Assembly: GCA_031261455.1 (NCBI GenBank)
Contig: JAISJP010000019.1
Location: forward strand, 93,115-157,114
From: Propionibacteriaceae bacterium
Lineage (GTDB): Bacteria > Actinomycetota > Actinomycetes > Propionibacteriales > Propionibacteriaceae
Length of the DNA: 64,000 bases
Direction: 5' to 3'
The translations under genes and the position numbers were made by a program. Positions 25,825 to 34,736 of the stretch are shown here, one piece after another (positions within the stretch are counted from its first letter, which is position 1; each line of letters begins with the position of its first letter). The notes beneath the pieces are model-generated. The model was not told where the DNA came from. It ran no database searches and saw only the letters and a program-made list of their open reading frames with translations.

Positions 25825-26684
25825 GGCGATCTGTGGTCCTAGTCAAACCATCACCTGCGCCTCTAGCAATGCCTCGCCTGCCAGCAAGTGCGTCATGTCG
25901 CCAGTCAACATAAGTGAAGCCAACCTGAGCGCATGCGCGGCTTTGGTTCCAGTCACTATTGTTGACGACGCCGCTGACAATTTCTGGTTTCGGCAGTCCT
26001 GTCTGCCCAACGGTAGCGGTTTGGAACTCTTGTAACAAACCACAAACAACAGAGTTATCCACAGGAGTTGTGGACAACTCGTAGTTCCCTGTGTAAGACA
26101 CGCGAACGGTGGTGGATGACGTGTGTGCAGTGAGTGAACAAAGGATTGTAACGACCGGGATGAAACCGCATCTGACAAGCCTTTATGCCACTAAATCGTC
26201 CTACTGGTCCGCCAATATTTCGCGACTTTTTCGCATAGGCCGAAACTATTTCCAGCGCTCCAAATCGCCCGCAACTCTTCTTGACTTTCCCCATTTATCC
26301 ACATCTTGTACACAGTGCAACAAAATAGCTCTTAGGCAACTAGACGCTGACTAGGCAAGACGCGTGCCGTCTCACAATGTGAACTGCAAATACGCATCGA
26401 AACTGAAACAAAATCGGCAGACCAAGCGTTACACAGATATGGGATGGCTCCCAGACGAGGTGCCTGTCAGAGTACAAACAATAGATTTGCGCGACGAAAC
26501 ATGCGATTCTTTGCCAACTAACATGGCCCACACAGGCTGCTCACAGCCACAGCACATTGAATGAACCTTAGCTATCAGCAGTGCTTAGCTGCTAGCGATA
26601 GTGAGCAAACAAGCAAGAACTGGCCCGGCATGCGGGCAGAATAGAAATCGGCCCAGCAAGAGGGCCGGAGAGGCGAACGCAGAC
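25825..26684. other. Gene-poor AT-rich spacer between dnaB and copZ, with DnaA boxes
   Basis: About 860 bases without a convincing gene, visibly richer in A and T than the rest. It contains TTATCCACA at 26055-26063, the reverse-strand box TGTGGACAA at 26069-26077, TTATCCACA at 26295-26303, and the near match TTGTACACA at 26306-26314. The small open frames here lack coding character. The spacer holds the divergent promoters of dnaB and copZA. Confidence 0.55.
26572..26601 (+). promoter_or_regulatory. Imperfect palindrome upstream of copZ (possible operator)
   Basis: CTATCAGCAG and CTGCTAGCGATAG form an imperfect inverted repeat 85-115 bases before the copZ start. Copper operators such as CsoR or CopY sites are typically palindromic and placed here, but no matching regulator gene is in the window and the match to a known operator is not evident. 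Confidence 0.3.
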
Positions 26685-26897
26685 ATGGCAACCACCCAAT
26701 ACATCATCACCGGTATGACCTGCGAGCACTGCGTCGCTCACGTCACCGAGGAGGTCTCCGCGATCCCCGGAATCGACGCCGTGCGTGTCGACCTAGCGTC
26801 AGGTTCCATGGAGATCGACGCCGACACCACGCCGCTGTTCGCCGATGTCACCGCAGCCGTCGATGAGGCTGGCGATTACAAAGTCGCGTTGCGCTAA
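26685..26897 (+). CDS. copZ: Copper chaperone, HMA domain
   Basis: 70 residues, one ferredoxin-like HMA domain. The metal loop is GMTCEHC (CxxC) near residue 12, with the usual strand IDAVRVDLASGSMEID. GGAGAGG lies about ten bases before the ATG at 26685; the frame is open upstream without supporting sequence. The stop overlaps the copA start (TAATG), so the chaperone is made with the exporter it feeds. It binds Cu(I) in the cytoplasm. Confidence 0.92.
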   Translation: MATTQYIITGMTCEHCVAHVTEEVSAIPGIDAVRVDLASGSMEIDADTTPLFADVTAAVDEAGDYKVALR

Positions 26898-29290
26898 TGA
26901 GCGCCCCCACACTGGAACGCGCCGAGCCGCCCGTTGCGGACGCAGAAGTCCGCGCCCTTGATCTATCCATCTCGGGCATGACATGCGCCGCCTGCGCCGC
27001 CCGCATCGAGAAGAAGCTAAACAAGGTGGACGGGGTGCGCGCCAGCGTCAACTACGCCACCGAGAAAGCCCACGTCATCGCACCCCTGACGCTCACCCCG
27101 CAAGACCTCATCAAGGTGGTTGAGGGCGCCGGCTATGGTGCCCGCGAACCGGACCCGCAGGCTCCCCCCATCGACGAGGTGACGCCGCTGCGCCTGCGCA
27201 TGTGGGTCGCGGTGGTGCTGGCGGTGCCGGTAGTCGCTACCTCGATGATCCCGCCGCTACAGTTTCCCGCCTGGCAGTGGGTGTGCCTCGCGCTCACCCT
27301 GCCGGTCTACGGCTGGTGCGGCTGGCGTTTCCATCGCGCCGCGCTGCTGAATCTGCGTCATCGCACCCTCACCATGGACACCCTGATCTCGCTGGGGACG
27401 ACGGCCGCGCTGGCGTGGTCGATCTACGCGATGGTGTTCGGCCACGCGGGCGGCATGCATTACCGGCACGAGTTCTCGCTTGAGTTGATGCGCGGCATGG
27501 CGTCGTCGTCCATTTATCTTGAAGCAGTCGCCGGGATCATGGTATTTCTGCTTGTGGGACGCCTAATCGAGGCCCGCTCTAAGTCTGCGGCAGGTGCTGC
27601 AGTGAACGCCCTGCTCACGCTAGGCGCCACTCACGCCACCGTGCTGGACGCCGACGGTCACGAGACGAGCGTCCCCACCGAGACGCTGCTGGTCGGCGAC
27701 CTGTTCGTCGTCCGCCCGGGCGAGAAGATCGCCACCGACGGCGTAATTGTTGAAGGACGCTCGGCGGTAGACAACTCCCTTGTCACCGGCGAATCCCTTC
27801 CGGTTGAGGTTGGACCTGACGACGCCGTCACCGGTGCCGCCGTCAACACCACCGGACGCTTGATCGTTCGTGCCACCCGCGTCGGCTCCGACACCCAATT
27901 GGCGCAGATCGCCCGCATGGTTGAGGCCGCGCAGGACGGCAAGTCGCAGGTACAGCGCATGGCCGACGCCATCGCCGGAGTGTTCGTGCCCATCGTCATC
28001 GGCATCGCCGTGCTAACTTTCGGCGCCTGGCTGCTCATCGGCAACGAGACGGTATCGTTCGCGTTCTCGGCGGCGGTCGCCGTGTTGATCATCGCCTGCC
28101 CATGCGCGCTCGGCCTCGCTACCCCCACCGCCCTGCTGGTGGGCACGGGACGCGGCGCCGAACTAGGCATCGTCATCCAAGGCGCGGCCGCACTGGAGGC
28201 CGCCCGTCACATCGACTCGGTCGTCCTAGACAAGACTGGCACCGTCACCACCGGCAAGATGAGCGTCGCGTCAGTCAACCCTGCCACCGGCATCGAACGC
28301 GACCAACTGCTGCGGCTTGCGGGCGCGGCGGAGAGCGCGTCGGAACACCCCATCGCCAAGGCGATCGCCGACTATGCCGCATCTGATGCTCACGTGGATG
28401 AGTTCGTTAACGAGCCGGGCCTAGGCGTCCGCGCCACCATCGAGGGCCACGAGGTTCTGGTGGGTCGCCCCGGCTGGGTCCACGCTGGCGAGAGTGGCGA
28501 CTTGCGCGACTCGGCAGGCGTCAACATCTCGACTCCACATACTGCCGAAGCCAACTCTCCGACAGATCCAACTGCCGCAGACATCGCTGGCGCTAGGGTC
28601 GCGGAGGGAGCTACCGGCGAGGTTATCGCTCAGTCTGCCGAAGCCACCTCCCCCACCGGCAACACCACTGTCGAATCTGCGGAGGGCGCAACCACAATCG
28701 CAGTTTCGTCAGACGGCACCTTCTTGGGCACCATCTCCATCTCGGACACCCTGCGTCCCACATCAATCGAAGCAATTCGACAATTTGGACGCATCAACCT
28801 AACGCCGATCCTGCTGACCGGAGACTCCGAATCCGCAGCCAAGTCGGTTGCCGCCCGAATTGGCATCCGCGAGGTGGTGGCAGGCGTCATGCCCGAAGAC
28901 AAGGTCGCCGTCATCACAAGACTGCAATCTGAAGGCCGCTCAGTAGCAATGGTCGGCGACGGCGTCAACGACGCGGCCGCCCTAGCGCAAGCCAACCTAG
29001 GCCTAGCCATGGGTGCAGGCACCGACGCAGCCATCGCCGCCGCCGACATCACCCTGATGCGCTCCGACCTGATGGCCGCCCTAGACGCCATCCGCCTCTC
29101 CCGCCGCACCTTCGCCACCATCAAAACCAACCTGTTCTGGGCATTCGCCTACAACACGGTCGCCATCCCGGTAGCAGCCCTAGGCCTGCTAAACCCGATG
29201 ATCGCCGGTGCCGCCATGGCCTTCTCGTCGGTCTTCGTCGTCACCAACTCGCTGAGGTTGCGCACCTTCAAGCCAACGCTGGTTCAATAA
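26897..29290 (+). CDS. copA: Copper-exporting P1B-type ATPase
   Basis: 797 residues. One N-terminal HMA domain (GMTCAACAARIEKKL), then TM pairs, the actuator loop (VTGESLPVEV), the intramembrane CPC (IIACPCALGLATPTALL), phosphorylation site VLDKTGTVTTGKM, SEHPIAKAI in the nucleotide domain, GDGVNDAAALAQANLG, and the final TM motif YNTVAIPVAALGLLNP. These are Cu(I)-ATPase (P1B-1) residues. Within the nucleotide domain (about residues 540-605) there is a Ser/Thr/Ala-rich insertion of roughly 60 residues not usual in CopA. It exports Cu(I) with CopZ. Confidence 0.95.
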   Translation: MSAPTLERAEPPVADAEVRALDLSISGMTCAACAARIEKKLNKVDGVRASVNYATEKAHVIAPLTLTPQDLIKVVEGAGYGAREPDPQAPPIDEVTPLRLRMWVAVVLAVPVVATSMIPPLQFPAWQWVCLALTLPVYGWCGWRFHRAALLNLRHRTLTMDTLISLGTTAALAWSIYAMVFGHAGGMHYRHEFSLELMRGMASSSIYLEAVAGIMVFLLVGRLIEARSKSAAGAAVNALLTLGATHATVLDADGHETSVPTETLLVGDLFVVRPGEKIATDGVIVEGRSAVDNSLVTGESLPVEVGPDDAVTGAAVNTTGRLIVRATRVGSDTQLAQIARMVEAAQDGKSQVQRMADAIAGVFVPIVIGIAVLTFGAWLLIGNETVSFAFSAAVAVLIIACPCALGLATPTALLVGTGRGAELGIVIQGAAALEAARHIDSVVLDKTGTVTTGKMSVASVNPATGIERDQLLRLAGAAESASEHPIAKAIADYAASDAHVDEFVNEPGLGVRATIEGHEVLVGRPGWVHAGESGDLRDSAGVNISTPHTAEANSPTDPTAADIAGARVAEGATGEVIAQSAEATSPTGNTTVESAEGATTIAVSSDGTFLGTISISDTLRPTSIEAIRQFGRINLTPILLTGDSESAAKSVAARIGIREVVAGVMPEDKVAVITRLQSEGRSVAMVGDGVNDAAALAQANLGLAMGAGTDAAIAAADITLMRSDLMAALDAIRLSRRTFATIKTNLFWAFAYNTVAIPVAALGLLNPMIAGAAMAFSSVFVVTNSLRLRTFKPTLVQ

Positions 29291-29496
29291 AGTCGCGGCG
29301 CGTTGGCTCCAACCCTCGACCATCCCGTGGCGGAGTCACAAGCTGGGCTAGGGACTCCGACGGATGTCGCTTTCAACCGCCTTGAGTCGAAGTACGTGTC
29401 CCGCACTGAGGACATAGCTGCGGTCTGAGCGAGATACCTGCCACGTGGATGCAGTGCCGTCGTTGCCTTGCCAACCGCCAACGCCCTAGTCAGGCG

Positions 29497-30339
29497 TCAG
29501 TCAAAGATGACGGTGCGCTGACCGTCTAAGAGGATACGGTGCTCGGCGAAGAGGCGGACGGCGTGGGTCAAGGTGGTGGACTCGATGTCGCGGCCGATGT
29601 CGCGGAGTTGGTTGGCGGTCTTCGCGTGATTGACGGGGACGACGGACTGCTCGATGATCGGACCCTCGTCTAGGTCGGCGGTGACGAAGTGGGCGGTGGC
29701 GCCGATGAGTTTGACGCCGCGTTGGTGCGCCTGCTTGTACGGGTTGGCGCCCTTGAATCCGGGCAGGAACGAGTGGTGAATGTTGATGGCGCGTGCCTGC
29801 AGGAACTCGCACAGCTCCGGGGAGAGGATCTGCATGTAGCGAGCCAGCACCACCAACTCAATATCATGAGTTTCGACGACCTCGCGGATGCGGTCCTCGA
29901 TGGCGGCCTTAGTTTCGGGCGTCACAATAATGTGCTCGAAGGGGGTGTCATAGAACTCGGCCAGGGGGCGCAACTCCTCATGGTTGCCCATGACCATGCG
30001 CACATCAATGGGCAAAACACCTTGTCGTTGGCGGCTTAGCAGGGCGCTGAGGGCGTGCGGCGCGCTGGACGTGAGCACCAGTGTGCGGACCTGGCGTCCC
30101 ACCTCATCGATGGTCAATGTGCCGCCGAAACGCTCAGCCACCGGGTTGAGGGCCGCGTCAAACTCGTCCGAACTGACCGCAGTCTCCACCTCGATGCGTT
30201 GGAAAAACATGCCGGTGTCTAGGGATGAATACTGTTGCGACTCGGTGATGTTGCCGTCACAACCGACAATCGCGCCGCTGATCGAGTGGACGATGCCTGG
30301 GCCGTCGGGACAGACAAAGGTGATAACGCTTGTGCTCAT
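29497..30339 (-). CDS. purU: Formyltetrahydrofolate deformylase
   Basis: 280 residues: an N-terminal ACT-type domain (FVCPDGPGIVHSISGAIV), then a formyltransferase-fold domain with HHSFLPGFKGANPYKQAHQR split across the active site and GATAHFVTADLDEGPIIEQ carrying the catalytic His and Asp. It hydrolyses 10-formyl-THF to formate and THF, balancing one-carbon pools for purine synthesis. The 206 bases between copA and this gene hold nothing I can name. It diverges from the CDF gene. Confidence 0.95.
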   Translation of the reverse strand: MSTSVITFVCPDGPGIVHSISGAIVGCDGNITESQQYSSLDTGMFFQRIEVETAVSSDEFDAALNPVAERFGGTLTIDEVGRQVRTLVLTSSAPHALSALLSRQRQGVLPIDVRMVMGNHEELRPLAEFYDTPFEHIIVTPETKAAIEDRIREVVETHDIELVVLARYMQILSPELCEFLQARAINIHHSFLPGFKGANPYKQAHQRGVKLIGATAHFVTADLDEGPIIEQSVVPVNHAKTANQLRDIGRDIESTTLTHAVRLFAEHRILLDGQRTVIFD

Positions 30340-30398
30340 AACTCTAGCTATTCTGCCATGCTCTACCGTCTTAGTGCGACGTATGGCAGACTGGAGAT

Positions 30399-31316
30399 AT
30401 GGGGCACGAACATTCCCACGAGCCGCTCCCTACCAGTCTGACCAAATTCGCGCTGCTGAGCGTTGCGACGGCGTTGACCACGATGGGCATCAAGACGGTC
30501 GCTGCTTGGCTGACCGGCTCAATCTCGCTGCTGTCGGACGCGGCCGAGTCGATCATCAACCTAGTTGCCGCCGTGGTGACGCTGTTCGCCCTGCGACTGG
30601 CAGCCAAACCTGCCGATGAGGGACACCCGTTTGGTCACTCGAAGGCCGAATACCTGAGCGCGGCGGTCGAGGGTGCGATGATTCTGGTGGCCGCTGGGGC
30701 CATCATCTGGGCAGCAATCGAGCGGCTGATTACACCCCGGCTGCCCGAGCAACTCGGCATCGGAATGCTGATCTCGGTGGTGGCCGCGCTCATCAACGGC
30801 GGCGTGGCGCTCGTGCTCATCCGGGCGGGTCGCGCGCACTCCTCGTCAGCGCTCGTAGCCGATGGCAAACACCTGATGACCGACCTTGTGACTACGATCG
30901 CGGTGCTCGTGGGAGTCGGTTTAGTGTGGTTAACCGGCTGGGCCGTCCTTGACCCGATTGTCGCCATCCTTGCCGGACTGAACATCCTGTATACGGGATA
31001 CGATCTAATTCGCGACTCCGCAAGCTCCCTGCTCGACGCCGCCCTCGGCGACGAAGATATGACCAAGGTTCACGCCGTCTTGGACGCCCACCTGCGTGAG
31101 GGCATAACGTATCACGCCCTGCGTTCCCGTGTCGCTGGCACGCAGCGTTTCCTCGATCTGCACATCAGCGTGCCCGGCGAGTGGAGCGTCGCAGCCGGTC
31201 ATGCGCTGGCTGAGACGCTGAGTGATGAGCTGAGCACGGCACTGCCCCGACTTCAGGTGAGCGCCCACGTCGAACCCAGCCGTCCTGATGGTACCTGTCC
31301 TGACGATGCCCACTGA
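30399..31316 (+). CDS. Cation diffusion facilitator family divalent-metal exporter
   Basis: 305 residues with six TM segments and a C-terminal cytoplasmic metallochaperone-like domain. The transport site is LLSDAAESIINL and DGKHLMTDLV, with the family's GHPFGHSKAEYLSA loop. A His-rich start (HEHSHE) may bind metal. By family it exports Zn, Fe, Co or Mn in exchange for protons; the metal cannot be set from sequence. The promoter region is shared with purU, only 59 bases. Confidence 0.92.
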   Translation: MGHEHSHEPLPTSLTKFALLSVATALTTMGIKTVAAWLTGSISLLSDAAESIINLVAAVVTLFALRLAAKPADEGHPFGHSKAEYLSAAVEGAMILVAAGAIIWAAIERLITPRLPEQLGIGMLISVVAALINGGVALVLIRAGRAHSSSALVADGKHLMTDLVTTIAVLVGVGLVWLTGWAVLDPIVAILAGLNILYTGYDLIRDSASSLLDAALGDEDMTKVHAVLDAHLREGITYHALRSRVAGTQRFLDLHISVPGEWSVAAGHALAETLSDELSTALPRLQVSAHVEPSRPDGTCPDDAH

Positions 31317-31443
31317 CGACGGTCAGTCACTTTGGGCTGTGGATGGGTTGCCGCCAATGGTGACGACCGAGAACTGACCGAAACCTGCGGCGTAAGTGGC
31401 CGTCGCACCCACCCAGGCGTCACAACATGGCAAAATAGCCGCT

Positions 31444-31887
31444 ATGGCTACCCGCGCTGTGCCCAGTTGGGACGAGTACTTTTTGATGATCGCTGAGACA
31501 GTGAGCGCGCGCGCTAAGTGCGTGCGGCGGCAGGTGGGCGCGGTGCTCGTGGTGGACCGCCGCATCATCGCCACTGGCTACAACGGGGCCGCTCCGGGAC
31601 GTCCGGATTGTCTGGACGGGGCCTGCCCGCGCGGTCGCCTCAGCTACGACGAGGTGCCCGCCTTCTCTGACTACGATGTTCCTGGCACTCCCGGATTCTG
31701 CATCGCCATCCACGCCGAGGTAAATGCGCTACTGTTCGCCACTCGCGACACACAGGGCGCCGTTGCCTACATCACCGACCAGCCCTGCCCTGGATGTCGC
31801 AAGGCCTTGGCGGCTGCTGGGATTGCCCGTGCCGTCTGGCCTGAGGGCGAACTCCAAGCCGACGAATTGGTTGCCTGGGATTTGTAG
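31444..31887 (+). CDS. dCMP deaminase family protein (ComEB-like)
   Basis: 147 residues from the ATG at 31444. The zinc motifs of the cytidine/deoxycytidylate deaminase family are complete: HAEVNALLFA with the catalytic Glu, and PCPGCRKALAAAG with the two Zn cysteines. SARAKCVRRQVGAVLV and GYNGAAPG are the usual N-terminal pieces. It would convert dCMP to dUMP for thymidylate synthesis. It converges on the RecB-like nuclease gene with a 7-base gap. Confidence 0.9.
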   Translation: MATRAVPSWDEYFLMIAETVSARAKCVRRQVGAVLVVDRRIIATGYNGAAPGRPDCLDGACPRGRLSYDEVPAFSDYDVPGTPGFCIAIHAEVNALLFATRDTQGAVAYITDQPCPGCRKALAAAGIARAVWPEGELQADELVAWDL

Positions 31888-31894
31888 ATCTGGT

Positions 31895-33616
31895 CTACTC
31901 GAATGTGGCTAGCCAGGTGCGTAGGGCTAGGGTGGCGCGGACGTCGTCTTCGTTGTATTCGAGGACGCGCTGCCCGGCGGCGGTGCGCGTAGGTTCGTCG
32001 TCACCGGTGATGGCCTCGTCGAACCAGGACTGGGAGTTTAGGCCGCTGGCCTCGGGGTCGCGCCATGAGAAACCTGCACCTGCGCTGGCTACCGCTTTGA
32101 GACCGAGGCCGTGAACGCCGAAGAAATGGCCTTTGACTACGGAGAATAGATCAACGAAACGGTCGCGGAACTCGCCTAGGAGTTGGCGGGCGCAGGGTTG
32201 GGCTTTGAACTTATCGATGTGGATGAGTTCGTAGTTAGAGTAATGGTAGACCAGCGCCTCGGGGTGTTCGCGTAGCGTGTCGGCCAGCCAGGTGAGGGCG
32301 CGTTTTGCGAGCGCACCTTCGGAGCGGACAGTCAGCGCCTCGAAGCGGGAGAAGTGCACGTAGTAGGGGTCCACGCCGTCTTCGCAGACCAAGAAGCCCC
32401 ATAGGTAGACACGCCCGTCGCGTGATGTTTCGATGTCAAAATCGATCTCAAAGCTGGCGCGGGGCACGTTCATTGGGCCGGTGTCGCGGCGACGTTCCAC
32501 CTCGACACCCTCATTGATGAGCCTGGCCCGGTGCGCGGCCAGTCGTAGACGCTCCTCTGCCTCCTGCTGGTGCCCGACCAGCGGCAGGTACTCGGGCAGC
32601 AGTTGGTCGAGGTTGGCAGCCGCAAGGTCGGCGACGGTGACCACGCCCAGTCCGCGCAGGGCCAGCGTCTCGTGAACGTCGAGTGGAGACTTGTCGATTT
32701 GGACGCTCAGGTCCGCCGCGCCCATGCGCTTCACACACGCGCTCCACCACTGGCAGCGCTTGCACTCGGGGATGCGAACTGGCTCCAGCATCAGCGTGGG
32801 ATCGTCCGGAGTACCGTGATGAGCCTGCGTAGTGGTTGCCACCTTCACGCGGAATGCGAACTCGTGGTCGTAGCGCTCCAAGGCGCTCACGGTTCTGATC
32901 TCATCCGGCCGAGTCCGAGCGTAGACGCGTATCCGCTTCTCGGTTAGATCGTTCCACACAATAGCGTCAGTCAGTGGTTCGGTGTCGGTTGTGATCAGCC
33001 CAGCCAGCGGCGATTGCGTGGCACTTGCCCAATCCAGATCCTCAAGGTGACGCCAGTAGTGCGCTAGCTGAATCAGGTCGTCTCCCTGCGAGTCGCGCAG
33101 CGCCCAGCCCTCGAAAGACTCGGCGTCTGTCACAAAAGGGGCGGCAAACGTGCTTGCCAACAGCGTTCTGTCGTGACGCGTCGTTCGGGCCACCACGCGG
33201 TGCATCTTGATCTGCACCGGCAGATATCCTGGACCTCCAGTCGCCGTCGTGCCCTCACGCACCAGCACATCGGGACGCGATGCCCGATGCGTCGCATAGT
33301 CAGACCGCAACGCAGGCGCAATGATGACGTGCACCCCAGCCGCAACGGCATCGCGCGTCGCCTGCGCACGCTCCGCCGCCTCACTCACGTTGACGTAAGA
33401 CACGCCAGCAGCCAGCAGCGTCGCCTCAAGTCGCGCGAAAACCGCCTGCCGATTGGCATCCGTGGTAGCAAACGAATCCGGCGAAATCTCCGACGATACC
33501 GGCAAGTCATCCGCGACATCGGGCGCATCACTCAGCGCAGCATCGAACCGGTTCTGCACCTTAACCGGGCAGTCCCGCGCCGCGTAGGCGTCAAGCGTGA
33601 ACCCTAGGTCAGACAT
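31895..33616 (-). CDS. TM0106-family RecB-like nuclease with RNase H-fold domain
   Basis: 573 residues. The N-terminal two-thirds resemble the RecB/PD-(D/E)XK nucleases of the TM0106 family, including the cysteine cluster PECKRCQWWSACVKRMG expected to bind an iron-sulfur cluster. The C-terminal third has a YprB-like 3'-5' exonuclease fold: FDIETSRDGRVYLWGFLV, ALVYHYSNYELIH and YNEDDVRATLALRTWL with acidic residues in order. Family members are thought to act on nucleic acids, but their biological role is not established. The gene ends 10 bases downstream of fba's unit, so the two may be co-transcribed. Confidence 0.88.
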   Translation of the reverse strand: MSDLGFTLDAYAARDCPVKVQNRFDAALSDAPDVADDLPVSSEISPDSFATTDANRQAVFARLEATLLAAGVSYVNVSEAAERAQATRDAVAAGVHVIIAPALRSDYATHRASRPDVLVREGTTATGGPGYLPVQIKMHRVVARTTRHDRTLLASTFAAPFVTDAESFEGWALRDSQGDDLIQLAHYWRHLEDLDWASATQSPLAGLITTDTEPLTDAIVWNDLTEKRIRVYARTRPDEIRTVSALERYDHEFAFRVKVATTTQAHHGTPDDPTLMLEPVRIPECKRCQWWSACVKRMGAADLSVQIDKSPLDVHETLALRGLGVVTVADLAAANLDQLLPEYLPLVGHQQEAEERLRLAAHRARLINEGVEVERRRDTGPMNVPRASFEIDFDIETSRDGRVYLWGFLVCEDGVDPYYVHFSRFEALTVRSEGALAKRALTWLADTLREHPEALVYHYSNYELIHIDKFKAQPCARQLLGEFRDRFVDLFSVVKGHFFGVHGLGLKAVASAGAGFSWRDPEASGLNSQSWFDEAITGDDEPTRTAAGQRVLEYNEDDVRATLALRTWLATFE

Positions 33617-33626
33617 GTCCTAGCGA

Positions 33627-34646
33627 CTAAACGTGAGTTCCGGCGCTGCGGAGCGCCTCACAAGCTTCGACTACGCGGGCGGCTAGACCGTTTTCGGCTA
33701 GCTTGCCCCAGGCGCGGGGGTCATACTGCTTCTTGTTGCCGACTTCGCCATCGATCTTGAGGACGCCGTCGTAGCTAGTGAACATGTAGCCGGCCACCGG
33801 GCGGGTGAACGCGTACTGCGTGTCGGTATCGATGTTCATTTTGACGACGCCGTAGTCAACCGCGTCTGCGATCTCTTGGTCGGACGAGCCGGAGCCACCG
33901 TGGAACACCAAGTCGAAGGGGCGCTCGCGACCGTACTGGGCACCGACGGCGTCCTGAATCTCTTTGAGGACGGCGGGGCGCAGCTTGACGGCACCCGGCT
34001 TGTAGACGCCGTGGACGTTGCCGAAAGTGAGGGCCGTGATGTAGCGGCCCTTCTCGCCGAGTCCGAGCGCCTCGGCGGTGGCGAGACCGTCGGCGAGCGT
34101 GGTGTAGAGCTTGTCGTTGATCTCACCGACCACGCCGTCTTCTTCACCACCGACGACGCCGATCTCGACTTCGAGGATGATGTGCGCGGCGGCAGCCTTG
34201 GCAAGCAGATCTTGCGCGATTTCTAGGTTTTCGGCGAGCGGCACTGCGGAGCCGTCCCACATGTGGCTCTGGAACAGTGGCGCTTTGCCTGCCGCGACGC
34301 GCTCGGCAGAGATGGCGAGCAGCGGACGCACGTAGCCGTCGAGCTTGTCCTTGGGGCAGTGGTCGGTGTGCAGGGCGATGTTGACGCCGTAGTTAGCGGC
34401 CACCACGTGCGCGTACTCGGCGAGAGCCACCGCGCCGGTGACCATGTCCTTCACCTTCTGGCCGCTGAGGTATTCGGCACCGCCCGTGCTGATCTGCACA
34501 ATGCCGTCTGATCCGGCGTCCGCAAACCCTTGCAGGGCGGCGTTGAGCGTCTGGGATGACGTGACGTTGATCGCGGGGTATGCGAACCGGCCAGCCTTGG
34601 CGCGGTCAATCATGTCGGCGTAAACCTCGGGCGTTGCGATGGGCAC
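33627..34646 (-). CDS. fba: Class II fructose-bisphosphate aldolase
   Basis: 339 residues starting at a GTG with GGAG six bases before it. Class II motifs are complete: LHTDHCPKDK for zinc and substrate, VGGEEDGV, FGNVHGVYKPG, VFHGGSGSS and KMNIDTDTQYAF. It interconverts fructose-1,6-bisphosphate and the two triose phosphates in glycolysis and gluconeogenesis. It is encoded between the RecB-like nuclease and a membrane protein. Length and motifs match the actinobacterial form. Confidence 0.97.
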   Translation of the reverse strand: MPIATPEVYADMIDRAKAGRFAYPAINVTSSQTLNAALQGFADAGSDGIVQISTGGAEYLSGQKVKDMVTGAVALAEYAHVVAANYGVNIALHTDHCPKDKLDGYVRPLLAISAERVAAGKAPLFQSHMWDGSAVPLAENLEIAQDLLAKAAAAHIILEVEIGVVGGEEDGVVGEINDKLYTTLADGLATAEALGLGEKGRYITALTFGNVHGVYKPGAVKLRPAVLKEIQDAVGAQYGRERPFDLVFHGGSGSSDQEIADAVDYGVVKMNIDTDTQYAFTRPVAGYMFTSYDGVLKIDGEVGNKKQYDPRAWGKLAENGLAARVVEACEALRSAGTHV

Positions 34647-34736
34647 AGTGAACTCCTTCGTCGGTCGGAAATAACTAACGCATCTAGTTTGGCACTATTG
34701 TCTTGGCTCCGCTTGAGAATCGCAAAGACCGGCGGG

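Noticed and set aside
25825..26684. Chromosomal origin oriC in the AT-rich spacer
   Set aside because: Only three exact boxes and one near match, and neither dnaA nor dnaN is present. Kept only as a DnaA-box cluster.
29284..29481. 65-codon open frame between copA and purU
   Set aside because: No ribosome site, overlaps the copA end, and composition is not coding. The spacer seems empty.
30371..31066. Overlapping minus-strand frames inside the CDF gene
   Set aside because: Shadows of high-GC codon bias opposite a clear six-TM transporter.
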